A DNA stretch of 64,000 nt. Source: Oscillospiraceae bacterium. GTDB taxonomy: Bacteria; Bacillota; Clostridia; Oscillospirales; Acutalibacteraceae. The notes beneath the pieces are model-generated. The model worked only from the letters and a program-made list of their open reading frames with translations, ran no database searches and was not told the DNA's origin. The translations under genes were made by a program, and so were the position numbers. Every line of letters starts with the position of its first letter. Position 1 is the first letter of the stretch. Positions 35,074 through 43,368 of this stretch are shown here, in pieces. Location of the stretch: the NCBI GenBank assembly GCA_902796905.1, contig CADBQU010000021.1, forward strand, positions 1 to 64,000. Direction: 5' to 3'.

Positions 35074-36174
35074 TTATTTTACGCTATTATTTTTAATATT
35101 CTTTTTCGGCTTAGCATTTTTATTATTATCGTTATTAATATCTTTGCTTATATATATAATAAACATTACGCATAAAATTAAAACGGATATGGCGGAAGGC
35201 GCCGAAATACAGTATTCTTTAATATTTAAATTTATATTTTTGCAGTTAGATATTACGCTTATACTTTTAGGAAAAATAAAAAAATAAAGTTTTAAAAGCA
35301 AGGCGCTTAAAAAACCGTGCACAAACCTAAAAAAGACAATTTTTAAAGCGTTGATTTTTATTTCGCTGCTAAAATACAAAATTTGAAGTATTACCGAAAA
35401 GCCTGAAAATCCCAGTAAAAATATACAAAAATAAATATTGTTTACATTTTCTTTTATCCCTACGGTTACTTCGCATAATGCTAAAATAAATTTTGCAAAG
35501 CCGTATTTTTTAAAACAAAAAAATAACGAGGATGAAAGAACGACCGTGCCGGTAATTTTTAAAAACGAATCGCAGGAAGAACTTAAACTTTTAAAAAAAG
35601 CTTCGCTTAAAGAAACATTTAATTTTTCGCTATTTATGGCTTTATAATTAATAGCTCCTATTTTAAAAAATAACATAATAATAAAGCTGCTTAAAATATG
35701 TATTGATAAAAATATTATTCCTATATTTATATTATTAAAAAATACATTGCCCACGGCAAAAAGTATAAATAACGGACCTGAATTTACGCAAAAACAAAGC
35801 AAATTTTCCGCTTGCTTTTTGTTTATGTATTCTTTTTTGTAAAGCTCGTTTACAACAATGCTGCCCGAAGGGTATCCGCCTAAAACGGAAAGTAAAAAAA
35901 CGGCTCCTTTAAGTTTTAAATATTTTGCTGTTTTTAAAATTAAGTTGCTGTTAATTAAAAATAGCGCTATAACGCAAAAAGGGAAAAGCGATGGTATTAA
36001 AACGTTTGCCGTTAAACTTAAACCGCTTATTGCCCCTTTTGAAACGGCTTTGGAATTAACTAAAATTATAAAAATACCCGAAAAAGAAAAAAACAAAGCC
36101 AAATTTGCTTTTAACCCGTTTTTTCTTTTTATGTTTGTTTTTTTAATCTCTTTTATATCGTTCATATAAATCAC
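35074..36174 (-). CDS. ylbJ: Sporulation integral membrane protein YlbJ-like
   Basis: 366 residues with about eight to nine transmembrane segments and a Lys-rich end on each side. The conserved Gate-like motifs LSVLGGYPSGSIVVNELY and CFCVNSGPLFILFAVGN match the YlbJ/nucleoside-recognition family, which in Bacillus is sigma-E controlled and needed for heat-resistant spores. A second start (MNDIKEI) lies three codons in. It is divergent from the yqfC-yqfD sporulation pair, which strengthens the assignment. Confidence 0.82.
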   Translation of the reverse strand: MIYMNDIKEIKKTNIKRKNGLKANLALFFSFSGIFIILVNSKAVSKGAISGLSLTANVLIPSLFPFCVIALFLINSNLILKTAKYLKLKGAVFLLSVLGGYPSGSIVVNELYKKEYINKKQAENLLCFCVNSGPLFILFAVGNVFFNNINIGIIFLSIHILSSFIIMLFFKIGAINYKAINSEKLNVSLSEAFFKSLSSSCDSFLKITGTVVLSSSLFFCFKKYGFAKFILALCEVTVGIKENVNNIYFCIFLLGFSGFSVILQILYFSSEIKINALKIVFFRFVHGFLSALLLKLYFFIFPKSISVISNCKNINLNIKEYCISAPSAISVLILCVMFIIYISKDINNDNNKNAKPKKNIKNNSVK

Positions 36175-36264
36175 CCTTTAAATGATATGTATTAAAACGG
36201 TTTTTTTATCATATTTTTTAATATAATTAATAAAAACGGCAAAATTTTAATGGGGGAAAAGTAT

Positions 36265-36594
36265 TTGAACATAAAATCTTCGGGTAAAAAAACATCAAAC
36301 AAAAAATCGCTTAAAATAAAATCTTCGGGAATAAAAAACTTAGGTATAAAATCTTTGCAAAAAGGCTTTGAGCTACCGCCGGCAGCTTTAATGGGAGCCA
36401 GTAAAATTACAATCAGTTCCAATAAAGAAGCGGTTATAGAGGGCTGCAGGGGTATTTTGGAATATTGCAGCGACCGTATAAAGCTTAACATAGGATGCGC
36501 CACCGTACTTTTTATAGGGAATTCTTTAACCATAGATTCTTTAAATGTAGGCAGTATTGTAATAAGCGGCAAAATAACAAATGTGGAATTTTAA
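36265..36594 (+). CDS. yqfC: YqfC/YabP-family sporulation protein
   Basis: About 109 residues. I prefer the TTG start at 36265, 8 bases after GGGGG, over the in-frame ATG at 36250, which lacks a ribosome-binding site. A basic N-terminal tail precedes the YabP/YqfC domain (ITISSNKEAVIEGCRGILEY, VLFIGNSLTIDSLNVGSIVI), a small beta-rich fold. YqfC is a sigma-E-dependent mother-cell protein, and the yqfC-yqfD order here is the same as in other spore formers. Confidence 0.85.
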   Translation: MNIKSSGKKTSNKKSLKIKSSGIKNLGIKSLQKGFELPPAALMGASKITISSNKEAVIEGCRGILEYCSDRIKLNIGCATVLFIGNSLTIDSLNVGSIVISGKITNVEF

Positions 36595-36695
36595 TTTTTA
36601 GAATTTATTGTATTTAATTTTTTTAATTTTTTATATTTTTTATTTTTACGGCTTTATAAAAATTTTATAATATAAAAAATAAAGGGAGGATAAAT

Positions 36696-37865
36696 TTGCT
36701 TTTTTTAAAGTTTTTTAGGTTTTTAAAGGGAAGCATAAAGGTTAAAGCCTATGGGGGATTTCCCGAAAGAATAATAAATATTTGTTATAAAAAACAAATT
36801 TCTATTTGGAATATAAAAAACAAAAACGAAAACATTTATTTTTATACCGATGTTAACGGCTTTAAAAATTTAAGATACGCAAAAAGAAACAGCGGAGTTA
36901 AGCTTAAAGCCGTTAATAAATACGGCTTTCCTTTTTTTGCGGTTAAAAGAAAAGACCGCTACGGTCTTATAATAGGCGCGGTTATTTTTTTTGCCGTAAT
37001 AAATTTTTTATCTTCTTTTGTTTGGAACATAAATATTGTAGGAAATAAAAATATTTCCGATTCCGAAGTTATAAAGCTTTGCAATTCCATAGGTATAAAA
37101 GAGGGTATGAAAAGAACAAAAATAGAATCGGCTTTAATGAGAAACGAAATATTGCTTAAAACAAATAAAATTTCATGGATAAGCTTTAATGTTGAAGGTT
37201 CTGTTTTAAACGTTAATGTTTCCGAAAATAATGTTATAGAAAAAACAAAAAAAGAGCCTTCTAACTTAATTGCAAAAAGCGACGGTATAATAAAAAAAAT
37301 AGAAGTAAGAAACGGAGAAATCGCCGTTAAAATAAACGGTACGGTTAAAAAGGGAGATTTGCTGGTAAGCGGAATAACCGAATACGAAGGCGGATTAAGC
37401 AGTTTTATAAATTCTTCCGGCGAAGTCTATGCCGAAACCGAAAAAGAAATTTCTGTTTCCACACCGTTAACCGTAACCGAAACCGTAACGGAAGAAAAAG
37501 AATACAATAGATATATGCTAACGTTTTTCGGTATTGATATACCGCTTTATTTAGGCAGTATTAAAGGAGATTACGATATTAATATTACCGAAAAAAAGAT
37601 AGAACATAACGGCTTTTATGCACCGGTTTTTATTACCAAGGCCGAAATTCATAAAAAAAATAAGGTTTTAAAAAAATTAACCTATAATCAAGCTAAAGAA
37701 ATTTTAACCGAGGAATTAAATAAAAAACAAAAAGAAGAAAATTATATAAGCGTTTCAAAAACCATAGATAAGGCGGAATTAAAAGAAAACCGTTTAACCG
37801 TAACGCGTAAAATTACGGGTGTTGAAAACATAGCGGTAGAAGAAAAGATAAAAATTTCAAAATAA
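36696..37865 (+). CDS. yqfD: Sporulation protein YqfD
   Basis: 389 residues, TTG start after GGGAGG. One transmembrane segment near residues 90-108 (IIGAVIFFAVINFLSSFVW) is preceded by a cytoplasmic region (KVKAYGGFPERIINICYKK). It is followed by an extracytoplasmic beta-rich region with a POTRA-like segment (NIVGNKNISDSEVIKLC) and SDGIIKKIEVRNGEIAVKIN. This is the usual YqfD layout, and it pairs with YqfC upstream. Its exact biochemical role in sporulation is not established. Confidence 0.88.
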   Translation: MLFLKFFRFLKGSIKVKAYGGFPERIINICYKKQISIWNIKNKNENIYFYTDVNGFKNLRYAKRNSGVKLKAVNKYGFPFFAVKRKDRYGLIIGAVIFFAVINFLSSFVWNINIVGNKNISDSEVIKLCNSIGIKEGMKRTKIESALMRNEILLKTNKISWISFNVEGSVLNVNVSENNVIEKTKKEPSNLIAKSDGIIKKIEVRNGEIAVKINGTVKKGDLLVSGITEYEGGLSSFINSSGEVYAETEKEISVSTPLTVTETVTEEKEYNRYMLTFFGIDIPLYLGSIKGDYDINITEKKIEHNGFYAPVFITKAEIHKKNKVLKKLTYNQAKEILTEELNKKQKEENYISVSKTIDKAELKENRLTVTRKITGVENIAVEEKIKISK

Positions 37866-37923
37866 CTTGCAGAATGTAAAACTTTGTGTTAGAATAAAAC
37901 CAAATTATATGGGAGGGAAAAAT

Positions 37924-38343
37924 ATGATTTGCAAAAAATGTTCTTATGTAAATAACGATGAAAGCAAATTTTGTCAAAATTGCGGAGAATTGTTGGAAGC
38001 ACCTGCTAAAAACGTACAAACCGAAATTATAAACAATAATTCGGCGCTTACGGTTCATGTGCCTCAAAAACATTTAAATCCAACGCCGAAAGCCAAGTCG
38101 TTAGGCGATGTTTTTACTATTTTAGGCTTTGTTTTTTCAATAGTAAGCTTTTTTTGGTTCGGCATAGTTTTGGCTCCTTGCGGTTTGGGCTTTTCTATTT
38201 ACGGTTACAGAAAAAACAACACCAAAAAATTGGCGGTTGCGGGCATTGTAATTGCGGCGCTTTCGGTTATTTTAAAAATATGCTCAATTCTTACAAATTT
38301 AGATTTTATTCCCGAATGGGTTTTAAGCGGAGTTTTAAGTTAA
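37924..38343 (+). CDS. Zinc-ribbon membrane protein (DUF4190-like)
   Basis: 139 residues from ATG 37924 (GGGAGG upstream); the frame is open to 37867 but without a ribosome-binding site. The N-terminal zinc ribbon CKKC...CQNCG (Cys3, Cys6, Cys17, Cys20) is followed by a polar linker and two hydrophobic segments with a GYRKNNTKKLAVAGI turn, similar to DUF4190. The function is unknown. It resembles in architecture the next gene, and both are probably membrane proteins with a cytoplasmic zinc ribbon. Confidence 0.7.
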   Translation: MICKKCSYVNNDESKFCQNCGELLEAPAKNVQTEIINNNSALTVHVPQKHLNPTPKAKSLGDVFTILGFVFSIVSFFWFGIVLAPCGLGFSIYGYRKNNTKKLAVAGIVIAALSVILKICSILTNLDFIPEWVLSGVLS

Positions 38344-38466
38344 AAACCGATTGATTTTTAACTGTTTGATTATTTTGAATTTTTAATTTTTAAATTTAAA
38401 AAAAGTGTACAATTGATATATATTAAATTATGTAAATAAGATATAAAAAATTTTAAGGAGTAATAT

Positions 38467-38994
38467 ATGTTTTGCAAAAATTGTAATAAAGAAATAGATG
38501 ATAATGCGGTATTTTGCCCATATTGCGGCGTAAAACAGCAAGAGGAGCCTCAGGCACAATCGTTTAACCAAAACAATACTGCGGGTTTTGAACAAAACGC
38601 AGCTCAAAACATCAATCAAAACGCAAACCAAAACACAAATCAAAATCCGTATGCGCAGCCTATAAACCAAAATGTATTTACGGGTAATCAGTTTAATAAT
38701 TCTATAAACAAACCTTTAAATGCTACGCCTTATTTGGTATTTGCTATTTTAACTACCGTTCTTTGCTTTTTACCGTTAGGAATACCCGCAATAGTATATG
38801 CCACTAAAATTAACACGGCTTTAGCTATGGGCGATATGATTACGGCTTGGGATGCCGCTAAAAAATCAAGATTGTTCAGTATTCTTTCGGCTGTTATAGC
38901 TGCGGTGCTTGTAATTTTATGGGTTGTATTAATGGTTGTTATAGGCGTTTACTGGGCAAGTACTTATCCTATAGATGAATCGATTTTCTATTAA
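38467..38994 (+). CDS. Zinc-ribbon protein with CD225/dispanin-like membrane domain
   Basis: 175 residues. The zinc ribbon CKNC...CPYCG at the N-terminus is followed by an Asn/Gln-rich linker with imperfect NQNxNQN repeats (about 30-65). A two-helix membrane domain follows (PYLVFAILTTVLCFLPLGIP and a second helix near 135-160) with the intervening AAKKSR loop of the CD225/dispanin (IFITM-like) family. The function in bacteria is unknown. It overlaps the DUF2752 gene by 20 bases, indicating translational coupling. Confidence 0.78.
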   Translation: MFCKNCNKEIDDNAVFCPYCGVKQQEEPQAQSFNQNNTAGFEQNAAQNINQNANQNTNQNPYAQPINQNVFTGNQFNNSINKPLNATPYLVFAILTTVLCFLPLGIPAIVYATKINTALAMGDMITAWDAAKKSRLFSILSAVIAAVLVILWVVLMVVIGVYWASTYPIDESIFY

Positions 38995-39418
38995 AATTAA
39001 AATACAAAATAAACAAAGCTTTTTTAAAAGGTCTGTTGTAAGCCTTTTATGGTTTACGGTTTTTATAGGTGTAATATTTTTGGTTTTATATATTTTAAGG
39101 CATAAAATTGTTATTCCTTGTGTTTTTAATAAATTAACCGGATTTTACTGTCCGGGTTGCGGTGCGGCAAGGGCTACAAACGCTTTAATACATTTAAAAA
39201 TATTAAAGGCATTTAAAAGCAATGCAGCCTATTGTATTTTAATGCCGCTTATAATTTTTTATTTTTTGGCAAGGTTAACGGAGTATTTATTTACCGGAGA
39301 AAATAAAATAGATAAAGCTATTCCCAAAAAACTTTTATACGGAATTTTTATAGGTTTAATGGTTTTTGGTTTTTTAAGGAATATTCCTTTTGTTCCGTTT
39401 AAATACTTAGCGCCGTAA
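38975..39418 (+). CDS. DUF2752-domain membrane protein
   Basis: 147 residues with three hydrophobic segments and the hallmark FYCPGCGAARATNALIHL near residues 57-74. The function is unknown. DUF2752 proteins often neighbour CD225-type proteins, as here. The overlap with the preceding gene suggests they act together. Confidence 0.82.
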   Translation: MNRFSIKIKIQNKQSFFKRSVVSLLWFTVFIGVIFLVLYILRHKIVIPCVFNKLTGFYCPGCGAARATNALIHLKILKAFKSNAAYCILMPLIIFYFLARLTEYLFTGENKIDKAIPKKLLYGIFIGLMVFGFLRNIPFVPFKYLAP

Positions 39419-39451
39419 AACTACAAAAAATAAGCAAAATATAAAACAAAT

Positions 39452-39493
39452 AAAGCAAATCACAAAACAAAAAATGTGGTTTGCTTTTTTATT
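39452..39493 (+). terminator. Intrinsic terminator after the DUF2752 gene
   Basis: AAAGCAAATCACA (39452-39464) pairs with TGTGGTTTGCTTT (39475-39487) with one G-T pair, followed by a T tract. Confidence 0.85.
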
Positions 39494-39520
39494 TTTTTGC
39501 TTTTTTAAAATTTAAAAATG

Positions 39521-39549
39521 TTGATAAAACCGTTTTTATTTGATACACT
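39521..39549 (+). promoter_or_regulatory. Promoter of the FkbM methyltransferase gene
   Basis: TTGATA (39521-39526), 17 bases, TACACT (39544-39549), with the start codon 18 bases further; the leader is very short. Confidence 0.55.
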
Positions 39550-39567
39550 GTTTTTGGTGATAAAATA

Positions 39568-40692
39568 ATGGAAAAAATTACGGAACAAAGTTTATGGGAT
39601 TATTTAAAAACGGTTAAAAAACCTATAGTTCTTTACGGTATGGGAAACGGTGCCGAAAGGGTAATGGACAAATTAGAAGAAATTAACGTTTTTCCTAAAG
39701 GGATTTTTTCAAGCAGCGGTTTTGCCAAAAATAAAGTATTCAGAGGGTTAAAACTTTGTTCTTTTGAAGACATTGAAAAAACATATAAAGATTTTTTGGT
39801 TTTGGTTTGTTTTGGCTCCGCAAGAGATGAAGTTTTAGAAAACATAAACCGTATAGCGAAAAGTAAAGAACTTTATATACCGGATGTACCGGTATACGGA
39901 AATACGGTTTTTACCAAAGAATATTATTTAAAACACAAAGAAAATTCGGCGTTTATAAAAAATAATTTTAGCGACGAACGTTCAAAAGAGGTTTTTGAAA
40001 ATATAATTAATTTTAAACTGAGCGGTAAGCTTGAATTTTTAAAAGCCGCGGAAGATAACGAAACTGAAGTTTTTAATAATATTTTAAATTTTAATAAAGT
40101 GAATTCTGTTTTGGATTTAGGCGCATATAAAGGAGATACGGCGGAATATTATTTAAATTTAAAGGGTAATTTAAAAATTTTTGCGGTGGAGCCCGATGTG
40201 AAAAATTTTAAAAAACTAAAAGCCTTTGCCGAAAATAAAAATATAAAATGTTATAATTACGCAATTTTAAATAAATGCGGAGATTTTGAGTTTGGGGGTA
40301 ACGGCGGAAGAAATCAAACTTTTGCGTCGCAAATGTCCTACCCGAATTTTAAATTAAATAACAAAGGTATTTATAATAAAAATAATAAAAAAACGGAAGA
40401 AAAAGATATAAAAACCGTTAAAACGGTTACTATAGATTTTTTGTGCGAAAACGAAAATATAAATCCGGATTTTATTAAGTTTGATATAGAGGGAGAAGAG
40501 CTTAATGCGCTGAAGGGTGCGGTAAATACCATAAAAACCAAAAAACCCGTACTTTATATTTCGGCTTATCATAAAACGGAAGATATATTGGATATTCCTA
40601 ACTTTGTTTTAAGTTTAAATATGGGTTATAAAATGTATATACGCCATTATAAATGTACGCCTTGTTGGGATACTTACTATATTTTTAAATAA
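39568..40692 (+). CDS. FkbM-family methyltransferase with N-terminal Rossmann-like domain
   Basis: 374 residues in two parts. Residues 1-110 resemble a nucleotide-binding fold (IVLYGMGNGAERVMDKLEE, FLVLVCFGSARDEV), as often found in sugar-modifying acetyltransferases. The C-terminal half is an FkbM methyltransferase with the SAM motif VLDLGAYKGDTAEYYL, acidic loop FAVEPD and the FIKFDIEGEELNALKGA motif. Such proteins usually O-methylate sugars or glycans. It stands alone between its own promoter and a convergent gene. Confidence 0.82.
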   Translation: MEKITEQSLWDYLKTVKKPIVLYGMGNGAERVMDKLEEINVFPKGIFSSSGFAKNKVFRGLKLCSFEDIEKTYKDFLVLVCFGSARDEVLENINRIAKSKELYIPDVPVYGNTVFTKEYYLKHKENSAFIKNNFSDERSKEVFENIINFKLSGKLEFLKAAEDNETEVFNNILNFNKVNSVLDLGAYKGDTAEYYLNLKGNLKIFAVEPDVKNFKKLKAFAENKNIKCYNYAILNKCGDFEFGGNGGRNQTFASQMSYPNFKLNNKGIYNKNNKKTEEKDIKTVKTVTIDFLCENENINPDFIKFDIEGEELNALKGAVNTIKTKKPVLYISAYHKTEDILDIPNFVLSLNMGYKMYIRHYKCTPCWDTYYIFK

Positions 40693-40730
40693 TACAAATA
40701 TTTATTTTGTTATTTTTAAATTTATTTTGC

Positions 40731-41165
40731 TTACAAATAAACTCGTATATCTATAGCAAGTCTTTCTTCAATGTTAATTAATTTTTTGGCTATATCTTTA
40801 ATATCTTCCCCGGCGGATTTATATTGATTTAAATAACGGTGTAAACTTTTTACTCCCATATTTAAGCCGTCGGTAATAATACTTGCTATTTCATTGTCGG
40901 TTTTATCAAAAGCGGTTACCATTTCGGTTTTAATGCGTTTCATACCTACGGCAACGGCGTTTGGGTTTTTGCCTTCGGCGTTTAAAGCCAAAAGCAAAGT
41001 TTTTACTTTTGAGTGCAGTTTTTCGTGCTCGTTTTTAGAATCTGTTAATAAGGCTTTGAAATTTTCGTTTTGTACTTTGTCAATAACGTCGTTTAAGGCG
41101 GATACTCCCATTTTAATTCCGGCGTCGCATTCCTTTAGCATTTTTACGGTATCGTTTTCTGTCAT
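40731..41165 (-). CDS. Hypothetical four-helix-bundle protein (DUF2383-like)
   Basis: 144 residues, all-alpha by composition, no signal or membrane segment. The pattern of long amphipathic helices with conserved acidic/His positions (DSKNEHEKLHSKVKTLL, GLNMGVKSLHRYLNQY) recalls ferritin-like DUF2383/DUF892 stress proteins, but I cannot confirm metal ligands. The ribosome-binding site AAGGAGAATT precedes the ATG. The gap 41167-41482 beyond it holds only AT-rich sequence and one terminator. Confidence 0.55.
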   Translation of the reverse strand: MTENDTVKMLKECDAGIKMGVSALNDVIDKVQNENFKALLTDSKNEHEKLHSKVKTLLLALNAEGKNPNAVAVGMKRIKTEMVTAFDKTDNEIASIITDGLNMGVKSLHRYLNQYKSAGEDIKDIAKKLINIEERLAIDIRVYL

Positions 41166-41401
41166 AAAAAATTCTCCTTAAGTTTGTATGGTTAATTTGT
41201 ATTGTTGGTATTGCTTTGTCTCGGTTTATAGATTATAGATATATATATATTATAAAAATATATAAAGATTATAAAAAGCTTACTAAACGCAATTACAGTT
41301 TTAGTATGTCCATGTTTTTATATAATATAAGTGTTGGTTTACAGGCGTTATATATAACGGTTAGAGTAAAGCGTTAATTTGCTGAACGCCGGAGTATAAT
41401 A

Positions 41402-41430
41402 AAAAAGCTACCTAAAAAAGGTAGCTTTTT
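41402..41430. terminator. Bidirectional terminator near the flavodoxin gene
   Basis: AAAAAGCTACC (41402-41412) pairs perfectly with GGTAGCTTTTT (41420-41430). It lies 52 bases past the flavodoxin stop on the minus strand. Confidence 0.85.
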
Positions 41431-41482
41431 GCAAATATAAAACTGTTTACTGTTTATATTTTTGTTTCGTATATTTTGTTTT

Positions 41483-41966
41483 TTATAAGTTAAGGGAATT
41501 TACCCATTTTTCTATTTCCTCGGTACTGTAATTTCCGTTTAACAGTTTTCCTTCTACAATTTTTGTTTCGGGAGAAACGCTGCCTTTTAATTCCGCTGCG
41601 GTTTTGCCGAAACCGCTTCCGCCGGAAGTGGCAAATAAAACCACGGTCTTATTTGAAAAATCGTAACTTTCCAAAAAAGTGTTAATAATTGTAGGCGCTA
41701 CATACCACCAAATAGGGAAGCCTAAAAATATAACGTCGTATTCTGCAATATTTAATTCTTTGCTTATAATTTCGGGTCTTGAATTTTTGTTGTTCATTTC
41801 TACCGAAGAACGGGAGTTTTTATTTGTCCAGTCAAGATCAGCCTTGGTATACGGTTCTTTAGGCTCTATTTCGTAAATATCGGCTTTAGCCGCTTTTGCT
41901 AACTGTTTTGCAACATTTGCGGTTACTCCGCTTGCGGAAAAATAAGCTACTAATTTTTTTTGACAT
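41483..41966 (-). pseudogene. Flavodoxin gene, out of frame at a poly-A tract after the start codon
   Basis: The minus strand has AAGGAG, then ATG at 41966, then TC and eight A residues. Read from this ATG the frame gives MSKKISSLFF and is wrong. One more A (nine) would give MSKKKLVAYFSASGVTANVA and then an intact flavodoxin of about 160 residues to the stop at 41483. The flavodoxin contains the phosphate loop SASGVTANVAKQ, DVIFLGFPIWWYVAP and LFATSGGSGFGKT. All later sequence is clean, so the lesion is recent, a phase-variable switch in OFF, or a sequencing error. A shorter internal start (41797) would lack the FMN phosphate loop. Confidence 0.8.
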
Positions 41967-42014
41967 AAAATTATCTCCTTTTTTATCTTTTATTCGTTAT
42001 TTTTGTTTGGCAAA

Positions 42015-42098
42015 GGCGGTTTAGCAAACCTTTGGTTTGCTAATGCCTTTAAAATGTATTTTAAAGGCATTAAAAAGGCAAAGCCTTTTTAAACCGCC
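42015..42098. repeat. Cloverleaf-like three-hairpin repeat, copy C
   Basis: Outer stem GGCGGTTTA (42015-42023) with TAAACCGCC (42090-42098). Inner hairpins are AGCAAACC/GGTTTGCT, AATGCCTTTAAAAT/ATTTTAAAGGCATT and AAAAAGGC/GCCTTTTT. It starts 17 bases beyond the stop of the minus-strand DUF1893 gene. Confidence 0.9.
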
Positions 42099-42115
42099 GT
42101 TATAATCTTTACCGT

Positions 42116-42553
42116 TTAAACTTTTTTAAATTCGTTTAATTTTTTTAAAAGTAAATCGGTACCGATTTCTATATCAAACGTTTTGCTTACCAGCTTTTCC
42201 ATAGGGCAAATATCAGTTTTGTTAAAGTTTGAAATATTTTCCGTTAAAGTGTTGTAGCTAACGGCGATATTGTGTTTTTCTAAAATTTCTTTACCGCCTA
42301 CAGAAAGCGTTTCGGCAAACACTTCTTTAATTTCGGCTTTTATAAATAATATTGCCGCCGCTTTTCCTATTACTTTATCGGCGGCGGAAAATCCGCAAAG
42401 GCTTTTTTTGGAAATAATAAAATCCGCTATAGCCGATATGCCTTTTTTATCGCTTATTATTAATTCTTCGTTTTTGCATAAAACCAAAGAATGACCCGGT
42501 AAAATTTTTTTAGCCTTAATAATATCTTTATTGGTGCTTACGGTGTTTGTCAT
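42116..42553 (-). CDS. DUF1893-domain protein
   Basis: 145 residues from the ATG at 42553 (AAAAGGAAAA upstream); the frame is open to 42655 but the extra residues are low-complexity. Family landmarks are HSLVLCKNEELIISDKKGIS, FSAADKVIGKAAAILFI, VSYNTLTENI and DICPMEKLV. The conserved Cys and the AADKVIGKAAA block suggest an enzyme-like fold, but the function is unknown. It follows an ECF transporter S component by 79 bases on the same strand, so it may act on the same small molecule. Confidence 0.8.
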   Translation of the reverse strand: MTNTVSTNKDIIKAKKILPGHSLVLCKNEELIISDKKGISAIADFIISKKSLCGFSAADKVIGKAAAILFIKAEIKEVFAETLSVGGKEILEKHNIAVSYNTLTENISNFNKTDICPMEKLVSKTFDIEIGTDLLLKKLNEFKKV

Positions 42554-42632
42554 AATTTTTCCTTTTAATACTTTTAATGTTTTAATTATGTTAATATAAA
42601 TATAAATATTTTTAAATATTTTAAATGTCGGC

Positions 42633-43217
42633 TTATTTTTGCGTATTTTTATCAAGCAATTTTTTTATTCCCATTACCATTAACGGAACTAATATTGCCT
42701 GAATTATTAAACCTATATAACCGGTTTTAATTTGTGCTAAAACCATAGAGGGCGTAAACGATACCAAACCGTTAAAAATAAATGCCGAAGCCGCAAAAAA
42801 CGCTCTTCCGGCTATTTGTGCCGATATTACCGCCAAGAACGCAAACCAAGCGTTATTTTGAATTTTTTTATAAAATAAACCCGAAACCAAAGCAAATATT
42901 GCTAATTCGGCCATCATAAACGGCATTCTTTCTAAAGTAGGCATAGGCGATTTATTTAAAAGTGAAGTTATAATAAAGCTTGTAAGCGGAGATAAAACGG
43001 CAGATACAATACCCCATTTGTAACCCAGCAAACAACTGCCAAGCAATATAGGCAAATACATAGGAAGTAATGTTACTCCGGCTTTGGCACCAACGGCAAA
43101 ATGCGCCATTTGAGGAAGAATTACGGCAAGGGCTATAATTGCAGCCGATATAACGGTTTTAACCGTAAAAATTGTTTTATAAGATGCGTTTTTTAATTTA
43201 AGTGCGTTTTCAATCAT
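42633..43217 (-). CDS. ECF transporter S component (substrate-binding membrane subunit)
   Basis: 194 residues with about six transmembrane segments. Near the N-terminus is an AVILPQMAHFAVGAKAGVTLLPMYLPILLG region matching the first helices and loop of S components. An ATPase/EcfT module is not present here, consistent with group II ECF systems that share a distant energising module. The substrate (vitamin or other micronutrient) cannot be identified; no riboswitch was seen in the 152-base upstream gap. Confidence 0.8.
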   Translation of the reverse strand: MIENALKLKNASYKTIFTVKTVISAAIIALAVILPQMAHFAVGAKAGVTLLPMYLPILLGSCLLGYKWGIVSAVLSPLTSFIITSLLNKSPMPTLERMPFMMAELAIFALVSGLFYKKIQNNAWFAFLAVISAQIAGRAFFAASAFIFNGLVSFTPSMVLAQIKTGYIGLIIQAILVPLMVMGIKKLLDKNTQK

Positions 43218-43368
43218 CTTTATTTCTCCTTTTAATACTATTTATTAATATTTTAAATATTTTGTTTTTATCTTTTGCTTAATTTTAATATTTTGATATT
43301 TTAATATACGATATTTTTATGTTTTGTTTAAACATTGCAATATTTTTATTTAAATATTTTTGCCTAAT

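Noticed and set aside
37867-37923. Upstream extension of the zinc-ribbon protein at 37924
   Set aside because: No ribosome-binding site; the GGGAGG directly before ATG 37924 gives a protein starting at the zinc ribbon.
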